Part shown: positions 23,701-37,840 of the stretch, one piece after another
Layout of the letters: the number at the start of each line of letters is the position of its first letter
How positions within the stretch are numbered: the stretch's first letter is position 1
Assembly (NCBI GenBank): GCA_013400975.1
Contig: WBMZ01003425.1
Span: forward strand, 62,001-126,000
DNA from: Atrichornis clamosus
Taxonomy: Eukaryota > Chordata > Aves > Passeriformes > Menuridae
Direction of reading: 5' to 3'
DNA: 64,000 bases
Notes under the pieces: model-generated
Database searches by the model: none
Told to the model about the DNA's origin: nothing
What the model saw: only the letters and a program-made list of their open reading frames with translations
Made by a program: the position numbers and the translations under genes

Positions 23701-26077
23701 ATTCATTTTTTGTCAAGACAAAATAGGAACATTGTTGAATAAGTAGTTGTATTAAGCACAAGAATCTCACAACTGATTTAATAGGACTGAATTCCTGATA
23801 GAGGAGAGAAACATTCACACGGGAAGGAAGAAAATAGAGCAAGTATCATGCAATGGTGAGTTTCACACATCCAGCCTGGGAGTTTGGCAACCAAATAGAC
23901 GTTTAGAAGAGCTAAATGGTGACATAAATCACCTGGCAATTTATTATGAAGTGATTATATATATTTCAGTAGATGTCACACAATATAACTGCATTAATTA
24001 AAATGGAATTAATATACGGCATCTTGCCATATCTAGCAATATATCAAAGGATAATTTGCAATATGAGTTCTGCCCTCACTGTAGGGCTCTCAGGGCATTC
24101 CTTACTTCAGAAAGGGTTGTTTGCTTAAGCCTTTCTTGGTTAGCTGTCGTTAATTTTGGAAGAACCATTATGTTTTTAAAAAAAGACAAGAAACCATTAA
24201 ACACTGTGAGCAGTACACTAAAAAGCATTTTGGTTTTTGTTCACAAGGCTGCTACTACTACAGTGTGGATTTAGTTTTGCAGCCATGGTCAAGTATTAGG
24301 AAGAAGTGGGACACCTGGGTACTGTATGCAACCTTTTTCTTCTCAAGTAAAAGTTGCCTCCTTCCACCAACAGAGTGGGTGGAGGTTGCAAGTACCTTCT
24401 AACTTTCAGTACTGTTAACATTGAGAAGGAAGGAGTGCCGTAAAAAAATAATGAGCTGTGTTGAAAGAATGTGAGATTCTTAAAATGAATTTGTATGGGG
24501 AATCTTTCTGTGTGCTTTCTTATTTCTAACTCCCTTAGGGTTGAAGTCCTCCAATTCTCTATCTTCGACAAAAGAGAAGGGACAGAGGAAAAAGAGGGAT
24601 GCATTAAATAATAGAACAATAAAATACCTAAAAAAATTGTACCAATTATTCTGTTTGGATGAAACCTTGTGGGAGCACCGCTTGATCTGTGACAACAGGA
24701 GGCAACATGGGAAAAGTAACTTCTCATCATCAACAAAGAAGTTCATTAGAATACGGAAAAGAGTGTGATCCCCTAAGCTGCTTTATCTCTCTTCCTAATT
24801 CACTACGAAATTCTGCTAGAACTCTTCTTTGATGGTGAGAATTTAAGCACTCTGTGCTTCACCTGCTGATAAGTATTCAGGATCAACTTTTGAAATCACA
24901 GCAGTGTGAGCACTCTTATTTCCAGTGATGCCTGCTTTTATAAATACTATTTTCTTCATTGCCCTTAAACCTTCTGCCAGGCTTCTGGAATAGAAAAATT
25001 CTATTCTTCAATGAACACAGATTCTTCTGCTTAGGAAAATGGGAGCTGCATTCACATGCATCTGCTGGCTCAGTTTGGCTTTTAGCCCAGGCGTGAATTT
25101 ATTCATGGATGATTTTAGAAATCAGTTCCGCTGTCTGAATCTGATTTTCTTTACAGCAAAGGCAACAAGACCCCCTAAACCAAGAAACCTAATAAGGATG
25201 CTGTGTAACTGCCATAATAATCAGCACAGTTTCTATGTACTTATAAAATGAATGTTTGCATTGCTGTATAGGATTTGCAGAGACGTAGTGTGTGAAGAGC
25301 AGTCTCCTGCTGTGCCTGGCACTGTAAAATTCACTTTGCAAAAGAGGGGCCTTGTCCCACAGAATTTAAGGCTGCAGCAGGTGGCTTGTTCACTTTTTGT
25401 TGTGTGACCTAAAGCCTTTAAGGCCTGGCCTATACACAAAGACACGGAGAGTGTTGTTTGATACTGATTTAATTAAATTGGAGCAACTTTTGCATGAGAG
25501 TATTCATACATTGGTTTAATTTGTGTTGATGAATTTACAAGCATGAACTAAATTTGCATAATCAGTCTTAGTCTGACATAAAAGAGAACAAGCACACAAA
25601 TTACACCAGTTAGCTAAATGGATATAAATTAACCCTGAAGCCCTCTCTGGGCAGAAGGAAGCCTCAGAAATACCATACAGCTGCTTGGGATGCTCTTCCA
25701 ACCAGAGCAATTCTATTTATTACTTAAGGATTAACAATATAAGATTAAAAGATGCAAAACCAATTCAAAAGTATTCCAAAGCTACTCTGCCTTGAAAATG
25801 ACCTATTTGGAAAGGCAAACTTTCAAATGCAGATTTTGGAGCTGCAGGCCAGCTCAGACTAAGCCTGAGGCAGGAGTTCCAGGGGACCTGGTGAAGGCTG
25901 TGCTCCTCCACACACACCTGCTCCCTGCAGCACGTCCTGTTCATCCCAGCCAAGAGCCAAATCCATCCTGACCACCACCTCAGTGTGCCTCCCCAGGACA
26001 GAGGGATGCAAAGAGTGAGACCATTCTCTGTCCTGGTCACAGTCACGAAATAATTCATCTCAGATGTAATCTGGCAG
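23701..26077. other. AT-rich unique noncoding sequence
   Basis: The frame 24296-24736 (minus, 146 codons) has hydrophobic and basic stretches but no recognisable family and no splice support. I saw no repeat. Confidence 0.5.
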
Positions 26078-26101
26078 CAGAGTTCTGATCAGAGTTCTGA
26101 G
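26078..26101. repeat. 12-bp tandem duplication
   Basis: 'cagagttctgat' is followed directly by 'cagagttctgag', two copies with one mismatch. Confidence 0.85.
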
Positions 26102-29100
26102 CAGGTGTGTGCCCAAACGTTTGAACTTTACTCTTAGAAGAGACTCATCCATGCCACATAGCTTTTATAGTAATTAAAAATCTGAGTCAAATCACAGTAA
26201 TTTTACCAGGAAGCCCGAAAGGAATGGTATAAAGTAACAGCAAGACAAAAACTGAGAGAGGGACTGTTACAGTGTTTAGACTGTAGAGAAAGATGTAAAT
26301 TACAAATAATGAAGGAGAAATATTGCAGAGATCTATAATCTCTCTATGAAGATCAACAACAGGCTTTTGAAATGCTAAAAAATTTCACCTATGACAAGGC
26401 AATGCCACTGTGGGAGAGGAAAAATAGTGCCAAATAGTTTGCCAGAAAGGTAAGAAGCATTTGGTCATCTCTCCAGCTGGGGCAATGGTTATTTTTTTTA
26501 TTATTGTGGTTTGCAAGGCTCTGGACGGAGATGGGCAATTGCTACAAGAAAAAGTAGTTTGACAACAGTTGTTCAAATTAAGAAAGAAGTTAATTTTGGC
26601 TGCATCATGCATTTTATCATGCGTGTAATCTGAATTGCTCAAGGGACATTTTCTTTCTATGTTCAGGGAAATAATTTTTGATAATCATGTGGGTGCATTT
26701 GGTTTGAATTTCAAAATAAGTGTATTTGTGTACCCATCTTGAATACCACTCTCCCACCATGCCTTTCAGCTGGATATTTTGAGATAACTGACCAGAGATC
26801 AAAAAGGATATTTTATGTCAGAGCTGACCAAAGAGACACAGTTAATAAGTTACAAAACAATGAATACTCAATGTTTAGTTAAAAAGATCAACTTGTGGAC
26901 TAAAATAACAGGCACACTTGTCAAAACAGGACTGTTCATTGATAGCTGACAAACAGAAACAGAGCAAATAACGCTGCCCCATCATTTGCTATGAAGTTTG
27001 TACCTCTAATTTCTCAAGCCAATTCAAACCAACCACTTCCATATCAAATGTGTCTGATGGACAGCCTCAGAGCTGAGGTAATGTGATTTGTTATCTGTCA
27101 AATACTGCATATTTGAAGTGAACATTATGGATTTTTAAATTCTTTTTAAAATTAATGTACTTCAAATGTATTCTATTAAGAATCTTCGGAACAGTCCTCT
27201 TTATTGACAGAAAAAAAAGGTTATGTGTTAGTGTGGGGGCAGTTCACATGGACTCTAGAGAGCCTCAGTTTTCAGAAGGTGTGCTGCTGCTGAAGTTACC
27301 AGCTTGGCTCACCTGGTGCATCAGCACCCACCACTGGTCTAATGCCAACACCTTCAACAACCAATGCAAAAAATACAGTGATTTATGTGCATGAGAAGCT
27401 GCATTCAGACACTATTTATTTCACATAAGCCGTCAAACTGTTGTGGAAGCAATTGACTTCTACACTTTGCTGATCTAGGTTAGTGCCAACCCATGAAGTT
27501 CCACATCCTGATGTCAGTCCTGAAATCTCTTGGTCACCTTCAACAATACTTAAGAAAAAAATGCAAAACGTTAACACTGGATGAGTGCCAGCTTCCTGTG
27601 GGCAACTTGTTCTTCAACAATATTGCACCAGACACGTGCTCATAGGCGAGATTCACGGCTGATTGATATTTGTTCACCTCTATCTATAGACTCCAAAAGA
27701 GGGAGAGCTGTTTCACCAAAAGGCAAGGGCAATAGCTTCTTTACATCCATGTGCTTTACATTTCACTTTCCATGCCTGTTTACTTTTCTCTCTTACTTTC
27801 ATTCTTCCCTTTCTCCTTTGGTGTGAGATGGATCATCGCCTCCCTTTCAGGAGACACAACATACTCTGCCATCAACACCTTAGAGAAGTACCTGTGGCTG
27901 TGTATGGCAATCTCTTACTCCATGTGTTTGGTGGACCTCTCATCTCTGTTGGATTTTCCCTTTCCTTCTGTCGGTCACAATACCTTGGAAAACATTGCTG
28001 TCCAGGAAGTCAGACTAAAGATAAGAAATTTATTTTACAGTTTAACTTGCTTTTGCTGAATATTCTGAGCACTTTCTTCCATCTGAGAGAGTTCATGATC
28101 TCTGTTCCTTAAGTGTTGACATTTACCTGCCCTTTCTTTCATTCCCAGCTCTCTTTCTGTCATTATGATTCTGATTCCTGAATGACCTATTACCATTTGT
28201 CTTTTATTCCTGAATGCTTTAGCAATGGCACCTTTTATGTTGATATCTGGATACCTTTTACATTCCTCTCAAGCCTTACTCAAGTTAGCCAATTCTTCAT
28301 GTGGAGTAGCAACTCAGCAGTGCAGGTCCCCCTGGCTCCCCACACAGGTTCCTCAATAACCAGGGGTGTGCTCGCTCCTGCCTCTTCCTGGGCCTGTCAA
28401 AGGATGGCATCAATCAGGTGCCAATTTTGCAGTGGGTTGAGGTCAGGCCTCACATCTCTTTCTGTGGGCCCCATGGAGCTCTACACAGGAGCATTCAGCA
28501 ATGTTAAAAGCTGGGACCATCATTCTTGCAACAGGCAGTGTCAAAGCAATGAGTTCTTCCTTCTCTGCTCTCTCAGAAAAGGGAGCAGGGAAAATCCATC
28601 CTCTTCTTCTGACATTTCTGTCTCCACAGAAATATCTAAGGTGGTTTTTAACAGAGCTGTGGAACAGGGGTGAATGCCACCCGGAGCTGCAGACTATGGA
28701 GTCACTGGTAGAAGAACCAAGAGTCCTTTCATTTAAGTACAAATTTTAAACTATGGCTGGAGCAAATGAAGGGTGAAAATGCATTAGGTGAGGTTAACAA
28801 GTTTGCTTGACTCAGCTAATCAATAACTAAGTAAAGAAGATTCTCTAACCATGAAGAAAACATATTTATTCCCTTGCAAAGGAATTGGGAGGTGCTTTCA
28901 ATGATGTTCTGTTTACAAAAATCTTTGGACCTTGTTCATATAAAGTTTATATTATATATAAACTTATATTAAGCTGCACACTGATAATCTCAGTATGGTA
29001 ACTGATGACAGCCTTCTCAATGCTTAGTTAAAGCAGAGCAGATATGTCTAAGAGCAAATGAGACTGCACAGAGCACACTTCTGTAACTGTTCTTGGGCTG

Positions 29101-29340
29101 TTTTTTCTGCACAGCTCATTAGCTATCCAGCACTGCAAAATGCAGGTATTCTTTGCTCCCATTACAATTTTAATTGAGAGCTTATGATGCAGCACTGCTC
29201 TGGAAAAGAATTTGACAGTCTTCTCCTCACGGCTTCAGGACAGTGGTGTTGGTTTTTTGCCCTTACAAAATCTATTTCTTTGTACTTTTCTATTTTTTTA
29301 AAATATATTTTTGATACACGACTCTCCAAGAGCTTAATAT
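26102..29340. other. Unique noncoding sequence
   Basis: Two overlapping plus-strand frames (27751-28059, 27828-28112) and the ATG-started 163-codon frame 28182-28673 are open but unrecognised. A 10-bp AT-rich inverted repeat with a 3-base loop lies at 28943-28965. No interspersed repeat was found. Confidence 0.5.
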
Positions 29341-29350
29341 CCTAATGTGC

Positions 29351-29490
29351 CTTTTACAGAGGAGGAGAATCAGTCAAAGACCAAGTAATCTGCCTAAGAT
29401 CACAGAGAAAGGCTGTGGCAGCGTCACACTGAGACCTGAGGTCTCCAGAATCCTATTACTGTGCTCTAACCCCAAGACCATCCTGTCTTT
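29351..29490 (-). repeat. Degraded MIR/L2-type element
   Basis: The order of blocks follows the reverse complement of MIR: 'ttttacagaggaggagaat', 'aagtaatctgcctaagatca', 'cagagaaaggctgtggcagc', then 'gacctgaggtct', and 'gtgctctaacccc' near the end. This is the best of the ancient SINE matches and spans most of the conserved core through the tRNA-derived part. It explains the apparent 70-codon frames over it on both strands. Confidence 0.62.
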
Positions 29491-32480
29491 CTTAAAAGCT
29501 TTACTATTACATTCAAGTATGCAGAGACTCAGATGGAAACAAAACCAGAAGGCATAAACAAACTCAGCATGACAGTGACTGCACATACTCTGAAACAATA
29601 GAAAACAGATGGAATTATTTCAGTTTGAATTATATTTGGGAAGTACACGCTAACGTAATGAATTTGTATCTATTTCATTAATCAGGGGACTAAAACATTC
29701 CTGAAAATATAGACAAGTGCTCTTTACCACCCAGTGGGGCATGATTCTCTTTTGTGAGTACTAACTATTTCAAACGAGATTTATGCCCATGATCTTATTG
29801 GTAAAATCTGCTGGAAATAAGGATAACTTTTCCCTTTAAAAATATCCCCTCTTTCCCTGTGATAAGTCTGTCAATCATCAAAGACCTGATAAAAGGGCAA
29901 AAGCAAAGGTCACTGATCAGAAGTTACGTAGTCATGCAGCAGAAATGGTTCTGGAAACACATGAAGTTATTCTCGACCTTGTCATCAGTGTCACAGACAG
30001 ACATTGCAAAAGCTGACCACACTGTTCAGAAGGACTCTGACCACGCAAGAGCAGAGCTCCTGCACATTGGGGAACTCTCCTGTTCATTTTATGAATAGAT
30101 AAAAATGCACATGTGAGACGTTTTGCTGTGTTGCAGACACATTGTTTTAATTCTGTGCCTTCCCAAATTATGCTCTTAGGCCATCTTTTCTGTTGGTCAG
30201 TCGGAATCAGTCCACTGAAGTGATTTTATGTCACCTGAAATCCCCACTTTGAGCGGAAGCAGGAGGATGTGTGCAGGACAGTGGGAAGTTAGATAAAAAC
30301 CAGCTGGAAATAAAAGGGCGTAAATAGGAGATGGAAGAGAGCCTTTGGGGAAGGTCACAATACCTCTGCTTGAGTACCTCTGGAAATCTTCCTTCTACTT
30401 CCAAATGACCAGAATAGTGGATAAAGTTCAGCCAAGGGATTTCACAAGTAATCAAGTAATGACCTCAGAATATAATCAGTTAAGAGATTGTTTTATATAC
30501 ACCTGCTATGCTACATTATTTATCACGCCTGGAAGGCTCTGCATGACTTGCTATCTTTCATCACAATTCATCCTCTGTGGCGGGTGACTATCATGAAAGA
30601 AAGAACAGAAGATTCTCAGAACAACTCAACCAGTCACCACCTACTCGGTCTGGCACTGCCCTTGCAGCAGCAGGGTTTGTTGCAAGGCTTTGAGCTGAGA
30701 ACTGCAGTCCCATTATTTGGCACACTAAAAGCAGCAAGCACAGTTCGTGCCTTAAATGTTTCATATTTGAGGCTGTTCTTACATTTAGGGAAGGAAAGGA
30801 AATGGAAGTTTGAGCGTCTTCAGATCATAGTACGAGAGGTATTTTATTTCAGGGAATTATCTTTTTGTGTGACTAATGTTTGTTCATTTGACCATTCTCT
30901 GGAATTGAAGATAGGGCATTTTGAGATGTTATTGTACTGCTAAGTGCAATAAAAGCTGCAGAGAAAGTAGCTAAACAGCCTGAGGAAAGCAAACACACAG
31001 CTAATGACACACAGCAACTGCTCTACTTTGAGGATTTACTGGGACAAACAGTTAAAACCAGAAGCAGAGTTGATGACATTGAGGAGCCTGATCAGCTTGA
31101 AATGTGTCTTATTCTGTCACATTTGCCTAAAAGAGCATTTCTGACTCATGAAAGGCACCTCATCAACTTAACTGGGAACATGGAGGGAAATAAGAACACT
31201 GTCTTGAATAAGGGTTTGTTTCTCGGAGTCTCTGATGAGGTGCCTCTGAAAAGACCAAAGCAAATGGTAAATCATGTGTCTTTTTTTTCTTCTCATTGTA
31301 TTTTACCACCCTGCATTTGTTTCAAGGTTTACCAGGGGTTTGAATTAAATCCATCCAAAGAAAGACTTGATATTCAAGGCTGCCCCTCAGCAAAGAGGAG
31401 TTTTGCATTCATTAATATTGCCTTGGGATGAAGGAAGGAACAGGAGAGCCCTGATTGACCTTAGACATTTATAAAGGTAATCTAATTTGTGCTCGTTTGC
31501 TACTTTTTCATTAAAGCCACTCCTGGAATGTTTCTTATCATGAGTTGTCCTTCCCTTGAGAAAAGTTTCAACAAATAGACCAAATCCAGCACAGAGTTGG
31601 CCCAGCAACTGACTCAAGTGGTGTGGAAATGCAGACTTGAAGAAATTTGTGGCATTCTGACCTGCAAAACTAGGTAGGTAAAACCAGAACCAGGAAAGTC
31701 TACAGTCAAACAAGTCAACCTGTAGCCAGTATATGGCTCATATTACATTCACATGCAAGGGACTCCAGCTTATCAAGGACTGAATGAACACATGTTGTTC
31801 ATGCAGGTCAGCAGCCCATTTCACAGCTGGAACATTTTAGCAACCACTGTCCATTTGTGTACAGTACACACCGAGGGAAGAGAAGTAAATCTAGTCCTCA
31901 GCAGTGAGGCTTTCTCACAGCCACACAGTTGAAGACATAATTCCAGAAAAAGGTGGTGCCAATGACGAAAAGAAACGTTGCAGTTCTCAGAAACATTACT
32001 GCTACTTGGCAGGAACATTCTATTTTCCCTGACTTAAAGTATATTTGTTATACCACAGATTAACTGCATCCATTTAGGGTAGGAATGGTCTTGAATCATT
32101 GTTTTGTCTTAGGAACCACAGGTGATGTTGTACACAGTCTGTTTACAACCTCGGGGGTTAGTGAAAATGAAACCAAACTAAGAAAATGCCGACCATTGAC
32201 CAGAACGAGCCCCGCCAACATTTCCTTCTTTAATCTCTTAACCAAACAATACAACACATGACAGCACAACGGTGAGGATGAGGTTTCACAGCCTGCCGAG
32301 AATGCCAATTTTTGGTTAAAAAGAAAAAAATAATATTTTGTTTATCCGATTAACATATTGCACATTAAATAAGCCCTGCAAGGTACCATGCTTCAAAATG
32401 GACTTATTTTTAAAGAAATGTAGATTAATAATCCTCCTTGCTTAAAAAATGAGCTTCAATATTTGTGCGAATCGTAGAGT
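29491..32480. other. Unique noncoding sequence
   Basis: The plus frame 30488-30943 (151 codons) and others are opposed or interrupted and resemble nothing I know. No repeat or RNA gene was seen. Confidence 0.5.
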
Positions 32481-32680
32481 GAAAAAAATCAATGTGCTAT
32501 CGACTGCTGGGGATGATCACATTCATTTTGCCCTTTGTGGTTGGTGAAATCCATGCTGCAATTACAGAGACAGGCTGGCAGCAAAGAGCCTCAGTTGGGC
32601 TTTCAGCTCCACATTAATCCAAAACTCACCATTTTAATGCAGATATAGATTGCCACGAGTCAATAGCTGACTACTTGAAT
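32481..32680. promoter_or_regulatory. Candidate noncoding regulatory element with overlapping SOX and RUNX sites
   Basis: The sequence CCTTTGT at 32532-32538 (SOX-type) overlaps TGTGGTT at 32536-32542 (RUNX-type). The surrounding 200 bp is balanced in composition, non-repetitive and without a sensible frame, which is the usual look of a conserved noncoding element. This is an inference; no alignment was available. Confidence 0.25.
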
Positions 32681-34720
32681 TGTGAAGTAGCAGTTCCATG
32701 CTATATTGGCAGCACTGGCTGTTACAGTATCTTCAAGTATTTTGAAATTTCAAAGTGTTACTCCATGAAAGTGAAGAGCATAACTGACACTGCATCAGAA
32801 GGGGCTGCAGTGTTAATGCCATTATCATCAACCCTGGAATCTACAATGAAGACATAACACTACAAATAATCTTAAAATAGATCAAAGGTAGACTTTTCTT
32901 AGGATAAAATATGAATGTATCCACTCACGTTTTAATGCCCTGATGCATTATCTCACAAAGTATCCCAAGTGTTGAATTTTTGTGATAGTTCCCAATTCTC
33001 TCTCATTTACACTGTTCCAAGCATAGATGACTTCACGAAAATCAGAGAGTTCACTCTGCATTTATAATCTGGCAAGTGAGGTCAGAAATTGGCTTTGAGT
33101 AGCAATTTCTTTTTCAGCAATCTGTCTGTAACTGAGAAGTGAATTCTGCCACTAAATTTGTGTGACAAATAGGGGAATCTTCTAAGCGATCAGTGCCTCC
33201 TCTGCAGCACATTGGGTGCAGGGTGAACTTAGAACTCTCTTTTATGTACAGTAACTATATTCTTGTATACTTCCATGACCCTGACCTCTTCCTACCACAT
33301 CCTCCTGCAGTGGTGCACTGACAGATCCACACCACACAGAGTTACAGCTGTCATTTATGGTGCACAGAACAAACTCAATTCAAAACCTACTGAGCCTCAT
33401 GGAAATGCTTCCATTGATTTTGCTGAACTGTGCCTGTGTGGCTGCAACGTTGAGCACCTTTACCTCATCCAGACATATATCCATTTTCTGTGCTACAGGT
33501 AGGAACAAGAGAGGAGTGTCTGAGGCTGAGCGACAAACTCAGCTTTGTCAGATGCAGAAAAATGTGCATACTCATTTTTGTTACCAGGGTAACCTGTGAA
33601 CTCAGCAACATCTCTTAGCACATGTAATACTATCAATAATAAAAATAATTAAATAGATAACATATAGGGAGTAGGCCTAGGTATTTTGCTGTGAGATCAG
33701 ATGTGTGCAATCCAAAGCAGCCATTGTCCTTTGTTCATGTCTGAAATACACTTTCATTTGAAGTTGGTAAGCCTTCATGTGGTTTAGACTCTTAACAATG
33801 AGTCATGAGCAGAGTATGCACTTATAAGACTTTGTGGAGGATTTAAAAAGAAAGAGGATTCACCCTGGTGTTACATATTGGTATCCTGGGTAGTTTTTCA
33901 TAGCATATCTACTGCACCTTAACGGTTTGCCTTAAAAACATTATGAGAAGGATCTTAACTTTGCCTGCAGAAAAAAACCCAGTTCTTGCCACTGACCTGT
34001 AGTTGAGGGGTTCTTACATCTAGAAATCTCATTAAGTGCAAAATTTTATAATTGTGTGGAAATGAAGATTATTTATATCTCAGTTATCATATATAATTTA
34101 TATATTTATATCTCACATTCTGTTTTGAAACAAGTGACAATTTTTCAGGTTTTTGGTTGCTTAGAAATATGTAAATGAGCTTTCAAATGTTTTTCTTCTG
34201 ATTTCCTCCATAAAAGATAAGATTTTAAAAAAGATTAGAATTTATCTCAACTATAGTAGGCAGCCTAATGGAAGTTTTATTAGTAGTAAAATCAGAATAA
34301 CAGGTTTCACTGAACGTGATGAGAAGAGAGAAGGACATGCATTTGCATGGTGAGGCTATGAGCCTTCCATAGGAAGACTTTGATTAACTGAGACTGCAGA
34401 AATTATGAAAATTTTCAGAATCAGGTCCTCTCCTTGTGAAATTGCTGTGATCTAAAACGCCAGATAGAAAGAGCTCTTGGCCACAACAATTCAGCATCAG
34501 TTAGAATATTTATAAGTAAATGGAAAAAGTGCTTCAAACCAACAGGAAGAGTTTTTTTGCCTTGACCTTACTACCTGAGTAGTTTTAATTAATTATGAGG
34601 AATTGGACTTACATTGGAGTGCATAATGATAGCCATTATGTGGAGACCCTAAAATTAGACCCTATTTTTACAGCCTGTAAAAACAAACAGCAAAATCTGT
34701 CTCAAGCAGCCAGTAATCTT
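32681..34720. other. AT-rich unique noncoding sequence
   Basis: There are AT-only stretches near 34070-34120, with 'ttatatctca' occurring twice about 35 bp apart. I see no gene or known repeat. Confidence 0.55.
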
Positions 34721-35180
34721 AACAGGGCGCACAGGCAGTAGGGATGAGGTGTTGAATGCACCACGCAGCCAAGTCCCAGCACCCAGCAGAGGTTACCTGT
34801 CCCTGTTTTGGAGGAGGTGGGAGGGTGTTTTGAGGGTGTGGGTGAGGTGGGTTTGGCAGGGTGAGTGCAGGGAACTGGACCTGACTCACAAAGCAGCGCC
34901 AGTGAAGAGGCAGAAAACACCTGAACTGAACCAAGCCCAGAGCATTGCTGCTCCAGCTCCTTTGTGCCCCTGGCTGGATCCTCTCCACATGTTCTTCTTT
35001 TCTTTCTGAGGACTATTTCCCAGGTATTGGTTCGGTTTTCCCCAATGCAGCTGAGCCCCTTCCCTTCTTTGGGGGTGTCAATGCCTCTGGGAGGGCACCA
35101 GCCTGCCCTTCCTGGTGCCTGCCAGGGACAGAGCTGCCCCCCCATACTGATTTTCCCCTAATTTTCACTGTGCTTGTGTT
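34721..35180. other. GC-rich patch with predicted G-quadruplex
   Basis: From 34819 to 34861 the plus strand carries six GGG runs. The last four (34834-36, 34840-42, 34849-51, 34859-61) have loops of 3, 6 and 7 bases, which fits the standard quadruplex pattern. Frames of 86-147 codons are open on both strands through composition. No promoter or coding exon is supported. Confidence 0.55.
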
Positions 35181-35435
35181 GCTTCAGTTATCGCTTTTCC
35201 AGACCATCCAGCTTGAGGTTGATTTTAAGACATTTAGGGAAACTTTGTACTCCAAGAAAGTTAATTTTGAACAGTTCAGGAGAAGTAAGCATGTCTTTAA
35301 CAATCTCCACCTGGAATAAGAAAAACTTAATAAATTCTTCATGTTTACTGCATTTACACAAGACCCCAGACTATGGATTACCTTTTTATTACTCCTTGTT
35401 GTAAGTTTTTTTTTCTCTATTATTAGTTTTTGGGG

Positions 35436-35460
<25 letters not shown>
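35436..35460. repeat. Poly(T) run of 25
   Basis: An uninterrupted run of 25 T. There is no AATAAA-type signal in the orientation that would make it the tail of a retrocopy, so it is recorded as a simple repeat. Confidence 0.9.
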
Positions 35461-35466
<6 letters not shown>

Positions 35467-37840
35467 ACAGTGGCAAGAGGAGAAAATTGTTATCTTCCCT
35501 GTGGACATTTACAGGCTTTTTAATGAAAGTTTGGTTACAGATTTGTACTCTGCAGAAGCATGAAATAGTTTTCCCTTACATAGATCCTGTGCCCCATATT
35601 TCAACAGAAAAACTTTCCCAATGATCTGGCAACAGCTATTCAACAGAATCAGGGATATGTGTGAGAATTTGGGGTGTCTGCTCACTGCTGAAAAAACCAC
35701 CAAAGAATGAATGTACACACAAACACAAATAGATGTTCCTACACAGGAGACGCTCTGTGCACTTTTTCATAGACAATCCATAAACAGTAGCTTTTTATTC
35801 ACTCTTTTTAGCTGCAATTCTCTCTCCAGCAGTGAGTGGAATTTTCCAGTGCTGCTTAATGTTGAAATAATGAACTTTGGCAAATCTAAATCAACGGAGA
35901 GCAAACTCCAAATATGAGACCCTGCAGCGTAGGTGGCAGCTTGTGCCATTGCATCACTGGGGCTGAGCTGTCCCTATACCACTGAGTACAGAGAGAGAAA
36001 TCCTGCTGGACTCCAGGCTCATCATCTACTTTCTCTATGGCTTCCTCCTTTGTCCTGCTTCCATAACTTGGCACTATCGTGTTGTGCTCTGCCCCTCTCC
36101 GTGCATTAGGGCATGACTATAACACTGCAGGCAGTGGTCTTCTCCAGAGGAAAGATCTGGGTTTTTTCTAAACCAAGCATAATTCTATATCAGTGTATAG
36201 TGTCTGCATTTCAAAACCACATGGAATTAAGGAATGGTCCAGCACAGACCAATCACAAAAGACAATGGATTTTCTCTCTGATGTGTCTTTGTGATCACTG
36301 TGAAGTGTGCAGAAAGAGACAGTACAATGCAGTATGGGCCCACAGGAATGCCCAGAAATACAAAGCTCTTCTCAGGGAGAATTCAACTGACGTGCAACCA
36401 ACCAAGCATTCTGAAGAAGACAAATAAAATCAGTTAGGGATAATAGTGCTACGGGAGGGAAACTACAGCAATTCTTAACCACTCTTTTAGACTCAAAAGA
36501 GTAGTGAGCTGGCTGAATTCACAGAGCTTGAACGTTGCTGCCCAAGCAAGAGGAGGTACAAAAGGAAATCCTTTTATGAAATGGAAAGTCAGTTCCTCTC
36601 TATGCCACGAAAGAAGCTTTGAAAGCTGAGAATAGGTATGAATCTTCCTACTACTGTTTCTCTATCCCAATGATTATTTCCATCAGAACATATGCATGAA
36701 CAAAATTAACCCACCAAAACTACAGGCAAAAACCTCTCTCACCCTTAAATGCCTCAAGAACAATTGCCTGAGGTTTTAAACAGGGTAGACTTGTAGCAGG
36801 TTGTAACAACAATCTATCCTTGAACTGAAAAAAAGTAACCCCAAAATTGGTCAGCAGTGTTGCTGAGTCACATCATAAGAAGTGGCACCTTGTCCAGCAA
36901 TACTTAAGTGTCCAAGAGTGATGGAGCATCTTCTTGGGGAATTATAGCGACAGCAGGAGCAGAGGAAGCTTTACCAATTGTTGTGGTCCCTTCTGTCACT
37001 GTGCTTGATCCTCCTCTGACCCTTTCACCCAGCCCTGTTATTCCAGAGTCGTGACACGTCCAGGTTGAGTTCCAGCACCCAAACCAGGGGGCCATGTTTC
37101 TTGGCTCACTGACACAGGCTGATGGTGCAGATGGAACACAAAAGATGTGGTCAGCAGCTGGAAGGGCTGCAGAAGGGCTCCTTTAATGGAAGTGAACTAC
37201 TAATTTACAAAGCAAATTAATGCAGCCTTCTAATTTAAGCTTAAGTATGGGCAATGAAAAAGACTGGATGGTACAAAGCACACAGCATCAATCTCAGAGG
37301 TTCATCCTCATCTGATTAATACATATATTTTAATCTAGGTGCTCCTTACTATTTTGTCTAAAATTAATACTTTCGTAGCCAAAGGACCTGCAGTTTTATA
37401 TCTGTCACTGAGTTATTCAAACAAATCACTACAGCATTAGAATACATTTCATACACTGACTATTCATACAATTCCCATGTTTAATTTGAAGTTTAATTAT
37501 TCCCTTAAGAGCACTTAACGGCTCCAGCCCTGCACACTTAACAGAACTTCTGCCACCATTTACCTTCAGCCTTTCTCCAGGTTCAGAACTGGGAGCCTTC
37601 AGGAGACCATTTCCAAGCAGGGGAGAAAGCCTAGTGTAATGAATTCCTGTGTTTATGCCTGTTCGTAAGTCTCTGACTGAGCATTTAGAACTAAAAATAA
37701 GGGCATTTATCACTATGTATTGTTTATGTGTGATGCAATTTGTCTAGGCAAAAAAGTTGGGCTGAATTTCCCTGGATTCTGGAAAATATAGATTTCAAAG
37801 GCTGATTTCAAGTCATTGCAAGTCAGTAGCCACCCCTCAG
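35461..37840. other. Unique noncoding sequence
   Basis: Short frames such as 36113-36427 (plus, 104 codons) are unrecognised. I saw no repeat. Confidence 0.55.

Noticed and set aside
35436..35460. Poly(T) as the tail of a minus-strand processed pseudogene
   Set aside because: No AATAAA complement follows it and the adjacent sequence has no gene-like body. The T18 at 46981 and A16 at 56422 fail the same test.
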